A DNA stretch of 64,000 nucleotides, taken from UKL13-2 sp038206765 (GTDB lineage Bacteria > Pseudomonadota > Gammaproteobacteria > Burkholderiales > Usitatibacteraceae). A program made the translations under genes and the position numbers. Where the stretch lies: positions 5,763 through 69,762 of the forward strand of contig JBBRAM010000021.1 of NCBI GenBank assembly GCA_038206765.1, written 5' to 3'. Positions 1-8,406 of this stretch are shown piece after piece (within the stretch, counting starts at the first letter, position 1; each line of letters starts with the position of its first letter). The notes below the pieces were generated by a model. That model ran no database searches, was not told where the DNA came from, and saw only the letters and a program-made list of their open reading frames with translations.

Positions 1-36
1 TCCCTATCCATCGTTCAAACCTAAAGTGAGATATTT

Positions 37-462
37 ATGCAAAATTTTATCCGTATGACAACCATCAGCACGACGCTAAGTACTGCTATTGTTTGCGCAT
101 TGATCAGCTCTGCCAACGCCGAGCCGGTGAAAGTGGAGGCTGAGGGCATCAACGCATTAGCGGTACTAGAGGTTCGATCGAGTTCACAATCGAGCAAAAA
201 AATGAACGCGCTTTTTAAACAGGCGCGCGGCACGTATTTATTTGATCAAGACGACCGCTCGATTACGTTGTATCGCGATGGCAGCCAGTTTTACGCCGAA
301 ATCAGTGGGAAACCCAGTATTGAGGTCGCTCCAACCGACGCATTTACGTTCGCCTCTAAGAATGGCGAATTAGAACTCGTCTTTAAGGAGCAGATTAACG
401 GCCTAATAAATAACATCGTCGTTAGAATGCCGAAGGAAAAAATGCAGGTTGCGTTGCGGTAA
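37..462 (+). CDS. small secreted protein of unknown function
   Basis: 141-residue protein, not recognised as a named family. The first ~28 residues look like a Sec signal peptide: a short basic/polar start, a hydrophobic stretch and a probable cleavage after Ala-Asn-Ala. The mature part has alternating short beta-strand-like segments (YLFDQDDRSITLYRDG, then a region rich in Phe/Val/Ile) that loosely resemble the small C-terminal beta domains appended to some serine hydrolases; this is only a resemblance. A GTGAG-like ribosome site lies a few bases before the ATG at 37; a second ATG at 55 would shorten the signal peptide. It stands alone, with a GC-rich hairpin about 75 bases downstream. Function unknown; a periplasmic location is inferred. 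Confidence 0.6.
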   Translation: MQNFIRMTTISTTLSTAIVCALISSANAEPVKVEAEGINALAVLEVRSSSQSSKKMNALFKQARGTYLFDQDDRSITLYRDGSQFYAEISGKPSIEVAPTDAFTFASKNGELELVFKEQINGLINNIVVRMPKEKMQVALR

Positions 463-536
463 CTTGAAATATCGCAACAGATGTACAACGCGCAGGAACC
501 AACATCTACAGCGGTCTCTAACGCGCTTCAATTCTC

Positions 537-556
537 GCCCGCGCATGAGCGCGGGC
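537..556 (+). terminator. GC-rich hairpin, possible terminator
   Basis: Perfect 8-bp stem GCCCGCGC/GCGCGGGC with an ATGA loop, 75 bases after the small secreted-protein gene. No T-run follows, so it may be a 3'-end stabilising hairpin rather than an intrinsic terminator. Confidence 0.4.
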
Positions 557-567
557 GCATTGCTAAC

Positions 568-599
568 GCATAGTGCATAGCGCATAGTGCATAGCGCAT
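568..599. repeat. 7-bp tandem repeat (GCATAGT/GCATAGC)
   Basis: Four head-to-tail copies of GCATAGY (568-574, 575-581, 582-588, 589-595) and a partial fifth, directly after the hairpin. T and C alternate at the seventh base, so the true unit may be 14 bp. Confidence 0.85.
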
Positions 600-870
600 C
601 GGTTTCAAATTGCGCGTGGGTATCGAGCGTGGTGACCTGTAGCGGGCTAAGAATTTGGCGAATGTGGCTTTCTAATCGATGATAGGGTTAGATAGACCTC
701 GTTGTGCGAGCTCGATCTGTTGCTGCCCTGCTTTCACATCGGCACACCTATTTTTAAATTTATCGGACAGTCTTGGTATGCAGTGTCAGATGAGTTGAAA
801 TCGCTCTGAAGCCGCTTACCATCTATCTCAGCCGTCGGAAAATAAATGCAGCCTCTGCGCAATTGAATTG

Positions 871-3800
871 TCAAGGCTCCACATTCACATATCCCGCCGG
901 CACGGCACCAGCGTTATTGAATATGGCCGGTGTAGCAGGCGTATTGCCATTCATGAGCCACACCACGAGCGTGCCGTCCGATTTTTGCCAAACGATATCC
1001 ATGGTGTTGTTCCCATCAAAATCACCCGAGGCAAAGAACGTCCAATCGGCGGGCGTAGTCGGCAAATCAATTTCAGCCAAGACCGTGATGCCATCCATCA
1101 ACCATGCTTTGACATTGCCCTGCGCATTGCGGAACAACAAATCACCTTTGCCGTCACCGTTGATATCGCCAAGCTTAAACAAGACGTAGCCCGGCGGCAC
1201 CACGCCGATCTTTTGGTTACTCCACGTCCGGCCGCCTTTGCCCATCAACGCGCGGATATCATTGCCCGGGCTGACCCAAACAATATCAGCGAGGCCGTCC
1301 GCATTAAGGTCGGTCGAACCAATTAGATTCCACGACAGCGGTGCACCACCGCGGTGTTTGACTTCGTTCACGTTCACGTTTGCTGTCGAGATCCCTGTTG
1401 CACCCTCCATAAACCACGCAAAGGTCACGCCAGAATCGTTGGTGCCCGGTTTGAGGTAGCGCCACAAAATATCGGATTTGCCATCACCATCAAAATCGCC
1501 TACGGCTTCGACAGCCCAATCGAGCTTGGTGCTGCGCGGAATCGAAGCCCCGACAGTCGGAATCGAAAGGTCAACCCGCACCTGACCGGCAGCATCACGA
1601 GAAACAATGCCAGTCTTGCCGCTGCCCGTGAAGTCGCCGAGACCAAGAATGTCCCATCCCGTACCCAAATCAAGCACCGGCGTGAAGTTGATCGCACTGC
1701 CATTCCAACGCCCAACCTGCAAACCCGCGGCGGGGTTCGGCGTATTGCTGCCAACGGCTGCCGGTGCGTGGATCAGGATATCGGCATAGCCGTCACCATC
1801 AACGTCAACCATTTGACGCCTGCTGATCGGGATCGTGTGAACGATAAAACGTGCCGATGCAGATGGCAGACTCGGACCAACCGTGGATAGTGCCAATGCT
1901 TGGCAAGTGTAGATTTTCTCGGTGGGTACATTTTGCAGCAAGATCGTTAGCCCCGAAAATGTGCGCGACAGCGTATTACCAATGGCATCGCTACAGCTCA
2001 ACTGATAACCAGTGATGGTTACACCGCTGACTGCCTGCGAGCCAGTGAACGAACAGTTCACATCGGTGCCAGTCGCAATGGCGCATGCCAGATTAGTTGG
2101 CGCAGTTGGTGGCGGCAATACAGCCGGTGGCGGTGGCACAATAGCGGCGAAGCTGGCAATAACTGTGCAGCTCACCGCGACCGCATTAGTCGTATAGGTC
2201 GAACCCACCAAGGAACCGCCACAGGTACCACCAACGGATGCGGTGAAGCCTGCATTTGGCGTAACGGTGAAGACGCTGGTTACCCCGGAAGCTACTATCT
2301 GCGCGGTGTTTGGGCTAATGGTGCCGTTTGCGCCAGCGCTTGGCGTGACTGAAAAGGTAACCGGTGGGATTGCCACAAACGAGGCGATCACGGTGCAATT
2401 GGCAACAATGGCATTAGTCGTATAGGTCGAACCCACCAAGGAACCGCCACAGGTACCACCAACGGATGCGGTGAAGCCTGCATTCGGTGTAACGGTGAAG
2501 ACGCTGGATGCCCCGGAAGCCACTACCTGCGCGGTGTTTGGGCTGATGGTGCCGTTAGCGCCAGCGCTTGGCGTTATGGTAAATGTCGATGGTAGAGCTA
2601 GGCTGCTGACCACAATCAAACCATCAACGAACGCGGCGGCGGCATAATTTGCGTTACCCAATTGATCGGCGCGAACGATACACGTGCCCGCAACCCCTGT
2701 TAGTGTGACCAGCGCACCATTGATGCCGCTGGTTGTGCAAATGCCAATATTTTTAGAAGCAAACGTAACGGGGTTATTTGAGCCGCCACCGCTTGCGGAC
2801 ACTGTGAATGGCGCGGCAGTTGTCAGAAGACTAGCCGGTGGGCTTGGGTTAAACGTGATGGTTTGTGTCGCGAGCACTGGCGCAAAAGTCGCCTCGTATG
2901 CGCCGATATCGAGCGCGCCCGGTCGTCTAGTTGCGGACGTGGGAATCACTGAAGGCGGAGTTGGACTCACTAGCGAGAGCACGTTGAGATTGGCTAATAT
3001 GCTGCCCGCATTGGTCAGTGGCGAGAGCGCAGTAGGGCGATAATCATGTGCCGACTCGTTTACGAACGCCGGCATATTATTTGCGCCAATATTGGTATTC
3101 CAGCCATTGATCAATACACTGGGCAATTTATGGCCCAGCCAGAACTGTCCCGTGTTTGGTCCGACCCAGTTATTCGCCAAATTGACGGTGCCGATGCCAA
3201 TCGACATGGCTTGTAGCTTGCCGGGTTTGTTGGGCGTAATGGAAGGCGCATAAAAAATATTGTTTTGTACATCGGCAACGGATACTTGCATCAGCAAATT
3301 AAATAGGTATGTTTCTGCATAACCCACTGTCGCCACGGCATCGCCTTTAACAACGACCGTGTTGTTATAGAAGCGCAGTGTTTTTTGGCGATAACTACTA
3401 TAAACAGCTGTATCACCACCATACGTTACCAAGTTCGCATTTCTAGAACCCGTGGGTGCAACGTCAAATAAATTGCCGTACACATAATCGTTGCCATATG
3501 CGGCATCGGCCGCGATTAGTGCGGGCGATCCGGTTGAATTGAGAAGATTGAGCAGGATGTTGCAGTTGGACGTAAAAATATTGTAGCGGACGATGGTTCC
3601 CGAGGAACGGTCTTTAAGGCAATCGCCAAATGCGCCGGGGCGAACATCGCCAAACGTGTTGTATTGAAAGATAATGTCGCGCGCTTCGGTGTAGCTATTG
3701 TGCTCATGGAAGCCATTGCTGACGTTCGGAATCGGCGGATTGCTATTGTTATATATCCAGTTGCCCTCGACAAGTATGTCTTGCGAAAGCTCGACAATAA

Positions 3801-4524
3801 TGTCGTTTTTCGAGTTAATAAACAATCCATTGCCGCAACTGTGAAGAATGTTATTTTTAATCACCAGATGCGCCGCGGCCTCGACGAATAAGCATGATCC
3901 AAATGAGTTATAAACATCTGCCAAGCCTGTCTTTGCGTCTGTGAAAGGCGCGTTGTACTGAACATTGCGGATGTCAAGATTTTCGATGCCAATATAGCCA
4001 GCAGGGCCATTGTTGTAATTGTAGCCAAGCTGCGGCCCCACCATTACTAGCCCAAGGTTATACAGCGCTCGTACGGGATTATTGTTGTCGTGGTAGCGCA
4101 ATGAGCGTGGCGCCTGTCCGGGCAGCGTTTCCATCTGGGTGGCATTGGTTCCGTCGATGATAGGGAGTGCGCCGGTTACGGGGTCAGGCATGCCGATGAC
4201 CCGCATAAATTGATTCGGTGCAGTCGGCGCTACGTCCGTGCCGGCAGAAATCAGGATCATTTCGTTGTAGGTGCCGTTGTTTGGTTTTGCAAAAATTCTG
4301 ACGGTGTCGCAGCCTTTAAATTTGCTCCAGGGCAATTGGCCTAGCGCCGAATAAGTTTGCGCTGGGCCGACGTCATAGTAATGAATAGTGGCGCACCCGG
4401 ACTGGTCGGCGTTCATTGTTGGTGTAAGCGCGCGAGCAGTGGTCCCGGTTGGCGCCGCCAATGCCACGCTGGATATTGAAACGTAGGCCAGCGTTGAGAG
4501 GGTCGTTAACAGTAATTTGATCAT
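871..4524 (-). CDS. large secreted beta-helix / bacterial Ig-like / VCBS-repeat protein
   Basis: 1217-residue exported multidomain protein. Domains in order: Sec signal peptide (~1-24, ending Val-Ala-Leu-Ala); a right-handed parallel beta-helix region (~30-535) that ends in DIGAYEA, a typical terminal motif of such helices; one Ig-like module (~540-640); two near-identical ~76-residue repeats beginning PSAGANGTISPNTAQ (~650-800); a Pro-rich hinge and a fibronectin-III-like module (~800-905); and a C-terminal array of FG-GAP/VCBS-like motifs (DVDGDGYADI, DFDGDGKSDI, DINGDGKGDL, DFDGNNTMDI) that are probable calcium-binding propeller blades. This build fits a surface or secreted polysaccharide-binding protein or adhesin; no catalytic residues were identified. 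The ATG at 4524 is preferred over the one at 4536 because it has GGA seven bases upstream and gives a standard signal peptide. No secretion genes lie beside it. Confidence 0.75.
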   Translation of the reverse strand: MIKLLLTTLSTLAYVSISSVALAAPTGTTARALTPTMNADQSGCATIHYYDVGPAQTYSALGQLPWSKFKGCDTVRIFAKPNNGTYNEMILISAGTDVAPTAPNQFMRVIGMPDPVTGALPIIDGTNATQMETLPGQAPRSLRYHDNNNPVRALYNLGLVMVGPQLGYNYNNGPAGYIGIENLDIRNVQYNAPFTDAKTGLADVYNSFGSCLFVEAAAHLVIKNNILHSCGNGLFINSKNDIIVELSQDILVEGNWIYNNSNPPIPNVSNGFHEHNSYTEARDIIFQYNTFGDVRPGAFGDCLKDRSSGTIVRYNIFTSNCNILLNLLNSTGSPALIAADAAYGNDYVYGNLFDVAPTGSRNANLVTYGGDTAVYSSYRQKTLRFYNNTVVVKGDAVATVGYAETYLFNLLMQVSVADVQNNIFYAPSITPNKPGKLQAMSIGIGTVNLANNWVGPNTGQFWLGHKLPSVLINGWNTNIGANNMPAFVNESAHDYRPTALSPLTNAGSILANLNVLSLVSPTPPSVIPTSATRRPGALDIGAYEATFAPVLATQTITFNPSPPASLLTTAAPFTVSASGGGSNNPVTFASKNIGICTTSGINGALVTLTGVAGTCIVRADQLGNANYAAAAFVDGLIVVSSLALPSTFTITPSAGANGTISPNTAQVVASGASSVFTVTPNAGFTASVGGTCGGSLVGSTYTTNAIVANCTVIASFVAIPPVTFSVTPSAGANGTISPNTAQIVASGVTSVFTVTPNAGFTASVGGTCGGSLVGSTYTTNAVAVSCTVIASFAAIVPPPPAVLPPPTAPTNLACAIATGTDVNCSFTGSQAVSGVTITGYQLSCSDAIGNTLSRTFSGLTILLQNVPTEKIYTCQALALSTVGPSLPSASARFIVHTIPISRRQMVDVDGDGYADILIHAPAAVGSNTPNPAAGLQVGRWNGSAINFTPVLDLGTGWDILGLGDFTGSGKTGIVSRDAAGQVRVDLSIPTVGASIPRSTKLDWAVEAVGDFDGDGKSDILWRYLKPGTNDSGVTFAWFMEGATGISTANVNVNEVKHRGGAPLSWNLIGSTDLNADGLADIVWVSPGNDIRALMGKGGRTWSNQKIGVVPPGYVLFKLGDINGDGKGDLLFRNAQGNVKAWLMDGITVLAEIDLPTTPADWTFFASGDFDGNNTMDIVWQKSDGTLVVWLMNGNTPATPAIFNNAGAVPAGYVNVEP
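2183..2575 (-). repeat. intragenic 228-bp direct duplication
   Basis: Two nearly identical DNA blocks, about 2183-2346 and 2411-2575, offset by exactly 228 bp (76 codons). They encode the paired PSAGANGTISPNTAQ repeats of the large secreted protein. High DNA identity points to recent duplication or ongoing homogenisation. Confidence 0.9.
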
Positions 4525-5270
4525 TTGTAATTCCATCCTGTTTTTTTACAGGCAACGGGCAATATGCCCGGTCCGGTATGCAATGTGGGAGATACCTCTC
4601 AGCATTGGCGACGCACTGTCTGCGCCGATTTATGCCGTCAGCAATTAAGTCTTTGGTCACAGCCAGTTTGTTGTTGCGTCGGCTCTGCTGAAATTTTTTC
4701 TCAACGTAAAAATACAACAATGAGAGGGGCAGGCAAGCGTTGAGCGAGCCTACACAACAGCTTCTCTGGTACTGAGTCGGACCGGAATCGGTATTGGTTC
4801 AATGTATTTTTGCGTGGCGCTGCCGATTTTTTGCGGCCAGTCAACGCAATTTCGATTGAGATTGACGAGGCCGGGGGAGAGTGGAATTCCGCACTTCACG
4901 CACAAGGTTTTGCGCTACGGGCAACGAAGACAGAGCTTAGAATTTGTACGCTCTGTTTAAAAATAAATAACTGTCAAATTTGAGAGGTATTTTTAAGTCA
5001 TCTTCGCTATTCGTGCGGGTATCCGCGCGGCTTTCCAAGCGAAAATGCCCCCAATAGTCCGCCACCGGTAGGGTTTCCCTAAAAATCTGCATTGTTACCC
5101 GATGTCATGCAATTTGTGTTGCATGCAATATCAGTTAGCGGTCATCGCCGAATTTGCGCATCTCCGCACCCCGCCCACCTTTAAGAATAAAATAGAGGGT
5201 GAAGTCTTTTTAACCAAGCTCATCGTCATTAATCCACTCGATACATTGAACACCAAACAAGAAAGCCAAC
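4525..5270. other. intergenic region between divergent genes
   Basis: About 745 bases upstream of both the large secreted protein (minus strand) and the 81-residue protein (plus strand). No frame has a credible product. The only clear structure is an inverted repeat CATGCAA-N6-TTGCATG at 5106-5125, with a 10-bp palindrome TTGCATGCAA (5119-5128) inside it, which could be an operator or a hairpin. No convincing -35/-10 pair was found. Confidence 0.5.
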
Positions 5271-5516
5271 ATGAATAAGCCAGCCGAACACCCTGCCGTT
5301 GCGATGCTTCGTAGCGAAATTGAAATCATGATGTCGGACCGTGATGCGCTGCTGCGGGTCGCAGGGGCAGCCGCCAAGTTAGTGGAGATTTTGAACATTG
5401 CACGTTTGCCAGTTTCGGCAATTCCGCTGGCCGAGGCGTTGGCGTCTGGCGTGAATGCGCTATCAGAGGATTCGCTTAAGGAAGCGCTGGACGCGCAGAA
5501 GCAGCGTGCCTCTTAG
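5271..5516 (+). CDS. small hypothetical protein
   Basis: 81 residues, no recognised family and no signal peptide. The protein is largely helical in appearance (SEIEIMMSDRDALLRVAGAA, then VEILNIARLPVSAIPLAEAL and a charged C-terminus KEALDAQKQRAS), which suggests a small soluble helical-bundle or partner protein. The ATG at 5271 follows an A-rich stretch with GAAAG about six bases upstream. The next gene downstream is about 245 bases away, so it is probably monocistronic. Coding status rests on its clean start, amino-acid composition and position between two other genes. Confidence 0.5.
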   Translation: MNKPAEHPAVAMLRSEIEIMMSDRDALLRVAGAAAKLVEILNIARLPVSAIPLAEALASGVNALSEDSLKEALDAQKQRAS

Positions 5517-5760
5517 CGGTTCCGTTTTGTACGGCTTGGTGAATATTCGCGCATTCAGCTGTCCGATTTTTTGAGCATTGCATGGTTCATTGCATCTTTT
5601 GCCCGTAGATCGATTAAGAAGAAGGCTCTGGCGCTCTGAATGGCTGATGCATAACGGCTTTCAACAAGCTTTGATGAGTCACGCCGTGTTTACAATGCAG
5701 GCAAACCACTAATAATTTGTCACCACTTCTAAAAATAGCAACCGTTCGAAGCGAGCTTCC

Positions 5761-6369
5761 TTGAATTCCAACTTTCCGATCCCCGCGCAATACGTGCGGC
5801 GTAATGCGCCCGTAGCGAATTTTATTGGCCGCACGGCGATGCGATTGTCTGGCTGGCGCTTCGCGGGTGAGCTGCCGGATTTGCCGAAGTTTGTGATAAC
5901 GGTCGCGCCGCATACGTCCAATTGGGATTTTGTCATCGGCGTGATGGCCTTGTTTACCCTCGATATTCGGCTTAACTTTATCGGCAAGCACACGCTATTT
6001 AGCGGCTTCTTCGGCAGCGTGTTTGGCCGCTGGCTGCGCTCCCTGGGTGGTATCCCTGCAGATCGCACCAAAGCGCATGGCTTAGTGGGCGAAGTGGTCG
6101 ATGCATTTAAGGCCAACGACCGCATGATTTTGGCGCTATCGCCGGAAGGCACACGCACCTTGAGCAAGGGCTTCAAAAGCGGCTTTTTGCATATTGCGCA
6201 GGGTGCCAATGTGCCGATTGTCTTGGCCTATTTTGATTTTCCCAACCGCACGGTCGGCTTCGGCCCCCTCTTCGTGCCGAGTGGTGATGTTGCGCGTGAT
6301 ATGAAAGCGATCCTCGATTTTTATCGCCCCGTTCGTGGCCGCTATCTGAAACAGTGGCAGCAAGAATGA
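5761..6369 (+). CDS. PlsC-like 1-acyl-sn-glycerol-3-phosphate acyltransferase family protein
   Basis: 202-residue acyltransferase of the PlsC superfamily, which moves acyl chains onto lysophosphatidate or related acceptors at the inner membrane. The catalytic H-x4-D motif is visible as HTSNWD (H51, D56) and the glycerophosphate-binding motif as PEGTRT (128-133). The HTSNWD variant and short length match the subgroup of small soluble-looking PlsC relatives rather than the ~240-residue housekeeping PlsC, so the acceptor is uncertain. The apparent start is TTG at 5761 with GAG about five bases before it; an ATG near 5838 would lose about 25 residues. It is followed by a putative sRNA locus, not by lipid genes. 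Confidence 0.8.
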   Translation: MNSNFPIPAQYVRRNAPVANFIGRTAMRLSGWRFAGELPDLPKFVITVAPHTSNWDFVIGVMALFTLDIRLNFIGKHTLFSGFFGSVFGRWLRSLGGIPADRTKAHGLVGEVVDAFKANDRMILALSPEGTRTLSKGFKSGFLHIAQGANVPIVLAYFDFPNRTVGFGPLFVPSGDVARDMKAILDFYRPVRGRYLKQWQQE

Positions 6370-6523
6370 CGCTGGCAAATAAAACTGAACATCAAATATC
6401 GCCCTTTTTTTGCGCACGCTTCCATGCAATATGTTCGGGTATGGTGCAGTGCAATAAGTGACACGAACCAGTGTGAATTAGTTAAGCGTTTGAAAAATAA
6501 AGACAAATAGGAGTTCAAAAAAG

Positions 6524-6540
6524 TTGGCATGACAAATGCT
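6524..6540 (+). promoter_or_regulatory. sigma-54 (RpoN) type promoter
   Basis: TTGGCATGACAAATGCT matches the -24/-12 consensus YTGGCACGRNNNTTGCW at nearly all positions. The invariant GG (6526-6527) and GC (6538-6539) are separated by exactly 10 bases. The predicted start of transcription is about 6551. No protein gene begins within the next 100 bases; the next thing downstream is a hairpin, a pyrimidine-rich stretch and an intrinsic terminator. A GGTGCA half-site at 6443-6448 lies about 100 bases upstream of the predicted start, but a full NtrC dyad was not found. Confidence 0.6.
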
Positions 6541-6550
6541 AATAGACAAT

Positions 6551-6628
6551 TAGCGATGAGCAATCATCGTCAATTTCTCCTCCGAGAGCGGTTTGCCCGA
6601 TGACCACCAAGTCATCGGGCATTTTTTT
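6551..6628 (+). ncRNA. predicted sigma-54-dependent small RNA with anti-Shine-Dalgarno seed
   Basis: About 78 nt from the predicted sigma-54 start to the end of a T7 run. It has three parts: a 5' hairpin with a 6-bp stem CGATGA/TCATCG (6554-6569) closed by a GNRA tetraloop GCAA; an apparently single-stranded segment with TTTCTCCTCC (6574-6583), complementary to a Shine-Dalgarno GGAGGAGA; and a strong terminator hairpin (6594-6621) with seven T. This is the standard build of an Hfq-dependent trans-acting sRNA that blocks ribosome binding. It lies in a 314-base gap between the acyltransferase and hutH, and the rest of that gap shows nothing else. No known RNA family was recognised; expression is inferred. 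Confidence 0.5.
6594..6628 (+). terminator. Rho-independent terminator
   Basis: Perfect 11-bp stem TGCCCGATGAC/GTCATCGGGCA (6594-6604 and 6611-6621), loop CACCAA, then seven T (6622-6628). It works only on the plus strand because no A-run precedes the left arm, so it does not serve hutH. It ends the predicted sRNA. Confidence 0.9.
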
Positions 6629-6683
6629 GCGCCAGCGCTTTGACGGGCTTGGTGAAGAATAGGTCAACGAAGTGTTTTCGTCG

Positions 6684-8225
6684 TCAAACCGGAATCCACA
6701 GCGCTGGCAATGCGGGTAATCCTCTCAAGACCCGCGCCAGCGAACCATCTTGGACGAGTTGGGTTGCCACCTCTATATCCGGTGCCATGTAACGATCCTG
6801 CGGCATGGCGGGGCAGCGGGATCGTAACAACGTGTGCGCAGATTCGATTGCGGAAGAACTTTTCAACGGCCGTAAAAATTCAATCCCCTGCGCGGCCGCG
6901 AGAAACTCAATACCAATAATATGCGCCGTATTGGCGATCATTGGCTGCAGGCGGCGCGCGGCGAAGGTTGCCATCGAAACATGATCTTCTTGATTCGCGC
7001 TCGTCGGCAAGCTGTCTACGCTCGCTGGATGTGCCAGCGATTTATTCTCGGATGCCAGTGAAGCCGCAGTCACATGCGCGATCATGAAGCCGCTGTTGAG
7101 CCCGGCATCGGCGGTCAGGAAAGGCGGCAAGCGCGAGACCGAGCTATCGATCAGCATCGCAATCCGCCGCTCGGCAATCGCGCCCACTTCGGCAATCGCC
7201 ACTGCCATCGCGTCAGCCGCAAGCGCGACTGGCTCCGCGTGAAAATTGCCGCCGGAAATGAGCATATCGTTCTCGGCAAATACCAGCGGATTGTCGGTGA
7301 CTGCATTCGCCTCACGCAGCAGCACCAGTGCAGCATGGCGCAGCTGATCCAAACAAGCACCCACCACTTGCGGTTGGCAGCGCAGGCAGTAGGGGTCTTG
7401 CACACGATCATCGCCGCTCAAATGCGAATCACGAATCGCGCTACCCGTAAGCAACGCACGATAATATTTCGCCACATCTATCTGCCCCGGCTGGCCGCGC
7501 AGCGCGTGGATGCGCGGGTCGAACGGGCCATCGCTACCGCGTGCCGCATCGACGGTCAATGCACCGACAACCAGCGCGGCTTCCAACACCGGCTCGAATG
7601 CAAACAGTGCATGCAGTGCTAGGGCAGTTGATGTCTGCGTGCCGTTAATCAGCGCCAAGCCTTCCTTTGCGCCGAGCTTCAGCGGGGCAATGCCGGCTTT
7701 CAACAGCAGTGGTGCGGCAGGTTTGCGTTCGCCATCAACGAGCATTTCGCCTTCGCCCATGAGTGCCAACGTCATGTGTGCCAGCGGCGCCAAATCACCG
7801 GAAGCGCCGACCGAACCTTGCGAGGGAATGTATGGGATTAACCCCGCGTTGTGAACAGCGAGTAAAGTTTCAATTATCAAGGGGCGCACACCTGAATACC
7901 CACGTGCTAGGCTCGCTGCTTTGAGCGCCAGCATCAGCCGCACGACCGGTGGTGCCAATGGCTCACCCACGCCCACGCTGTGTGAGCGGATTAAATTCAG
8001 TTGTAGGGTAGCAAGCTGGGCTTGGCTAATGCGCTGGTTGGCGAGCTTGCCAAAACCGGTGTTCACACCATAAACCGGCGCATCGCCTTCGGCAGCGCGT
8101 TGCACCACGTGCATGCTCGCGCGAACGCCTGCCCATGCTGCGGGATCAATATTGAGCGTCCGGCAAGTTGTATGGATTGCTTGCAACTGATCAAGCGTGA
8201 ACTGGCCGGGATGGATAGTGAACAA
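6684..8225 (-). CDS. hutH: histidine ammonia-lyase
   Basis: 513 residues, the usual length. Catalyses step 1 of histidine degradation, histidine to trans-urocanate plus ammonia, in the cytosol. The Ala141-Ser142-Gly143 triplet inside GSVGASGDLAPLAH self-cyclises to the MIO electrophile, and the N-terminal YGVNTGFGKL motif of the family is intact. The start is TTG at 8225, supported by AGGAG about seven bases upstream; no ATG lies in a suitable place. It is transcribed after hutU, from which it is separated by 166 bases holding a tandem-repeat array, so it may be cotranscribed or have its own weak promoter. Regulation by HutC through the hutU promoter is inferred. Confidence 0.97.
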   Translation of the reverse strand: MFTIHPGQFTLDQLQAIHTTCRTLNIDPAAWAGVRASMHVVQRAAEGDAPVYGVNTGFGKLANQRISQAQLATLQLNLIRSHSVGVGEPLAPPVVRLMLALKAASLARGYSGVRPLIIETLLAVHNAGLIPYIPSQGSVGASGDLAPLAHMTLALMGEGEMLVDGERKPAAPLLLKAGIAPLKLGAKEGLALINGTQTSTALALHALFAFEPVLEAALVVGALTVDAARGSDGPFDPRIHALRGQPGQIDVAKYYRALLTGSAIRDSHLSGDDRVQDPYCLRCQPQVVGACLDQLRHAALVLLREANAVTDNPLVFAENDMLISGGNFHAEPVALAADAMAVAIAEVGAIAERRIAMLIDSSVSRLPPFLTADAGLNSGFMIAHVTAASLASENKSLAHPASVDSLPTSANQEDHVSMATFAARRLQPMIANTAHIIGIEFLAAAQGIEFLRPLKSSSAIESAHTLLRSRCPAMPQDRYMAPDIEVATQLVQDGSLARVLRGLPALPALWIPV

Positions 8226-8326
8226 AATGGTGCTCCTGTTATTTTAGCTTTTCAGATCGGCTCCCCAACCTAAATGGCTCTGCGCGAACGCGTCGCGGCA
8301 GACAATCCGTTGAAAATGAGATGTCG

Positions 8327-8406
8327 ATTCTTTATTCGTAATTCTTTATTCGAAATTCTTTATCGTAATTCTTTATCGTAATTCTCTATCGTTATGCTTT
8401 ATCGCT
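8327..8406. repeat. 13/14-bp tandem array between hutU and hutH
   Basis: Six head-to-tail units of the type ATTCTTTATCGTA: two of 14 bp (8327-8354), then four of 13 bp (8355-8406). The array fills much of the hutU-hutH gap and runs into the last codons of hutU, whose stop lies at 8392-8394. Confidence 0.9.

Larger units (their letters stand above)
463..870. other. intergenic region without a recognisable gene
   Basis: About 400 bases between two convergent genes. It holds a GC-rich hairpin (537-556) and a 7-bp tandem repeat (568-599). The rest has no open frame with a credible start or product. Confidence 0.6.

Noticed and set aside
1354..1890. Long plus-strand open frames opposite the large secreted-protein gene
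   Set aside because: They are antisense frames kept open by the repetitive composition of the real gene; no family similarity.
6421..6480. NtrC enhancer dyad upstream of the sigma-54 promoter
   Set aside because: Only a single GGTGCA half-site and a loose TGCA partner at wrong spacing were found, so no activator can be named.
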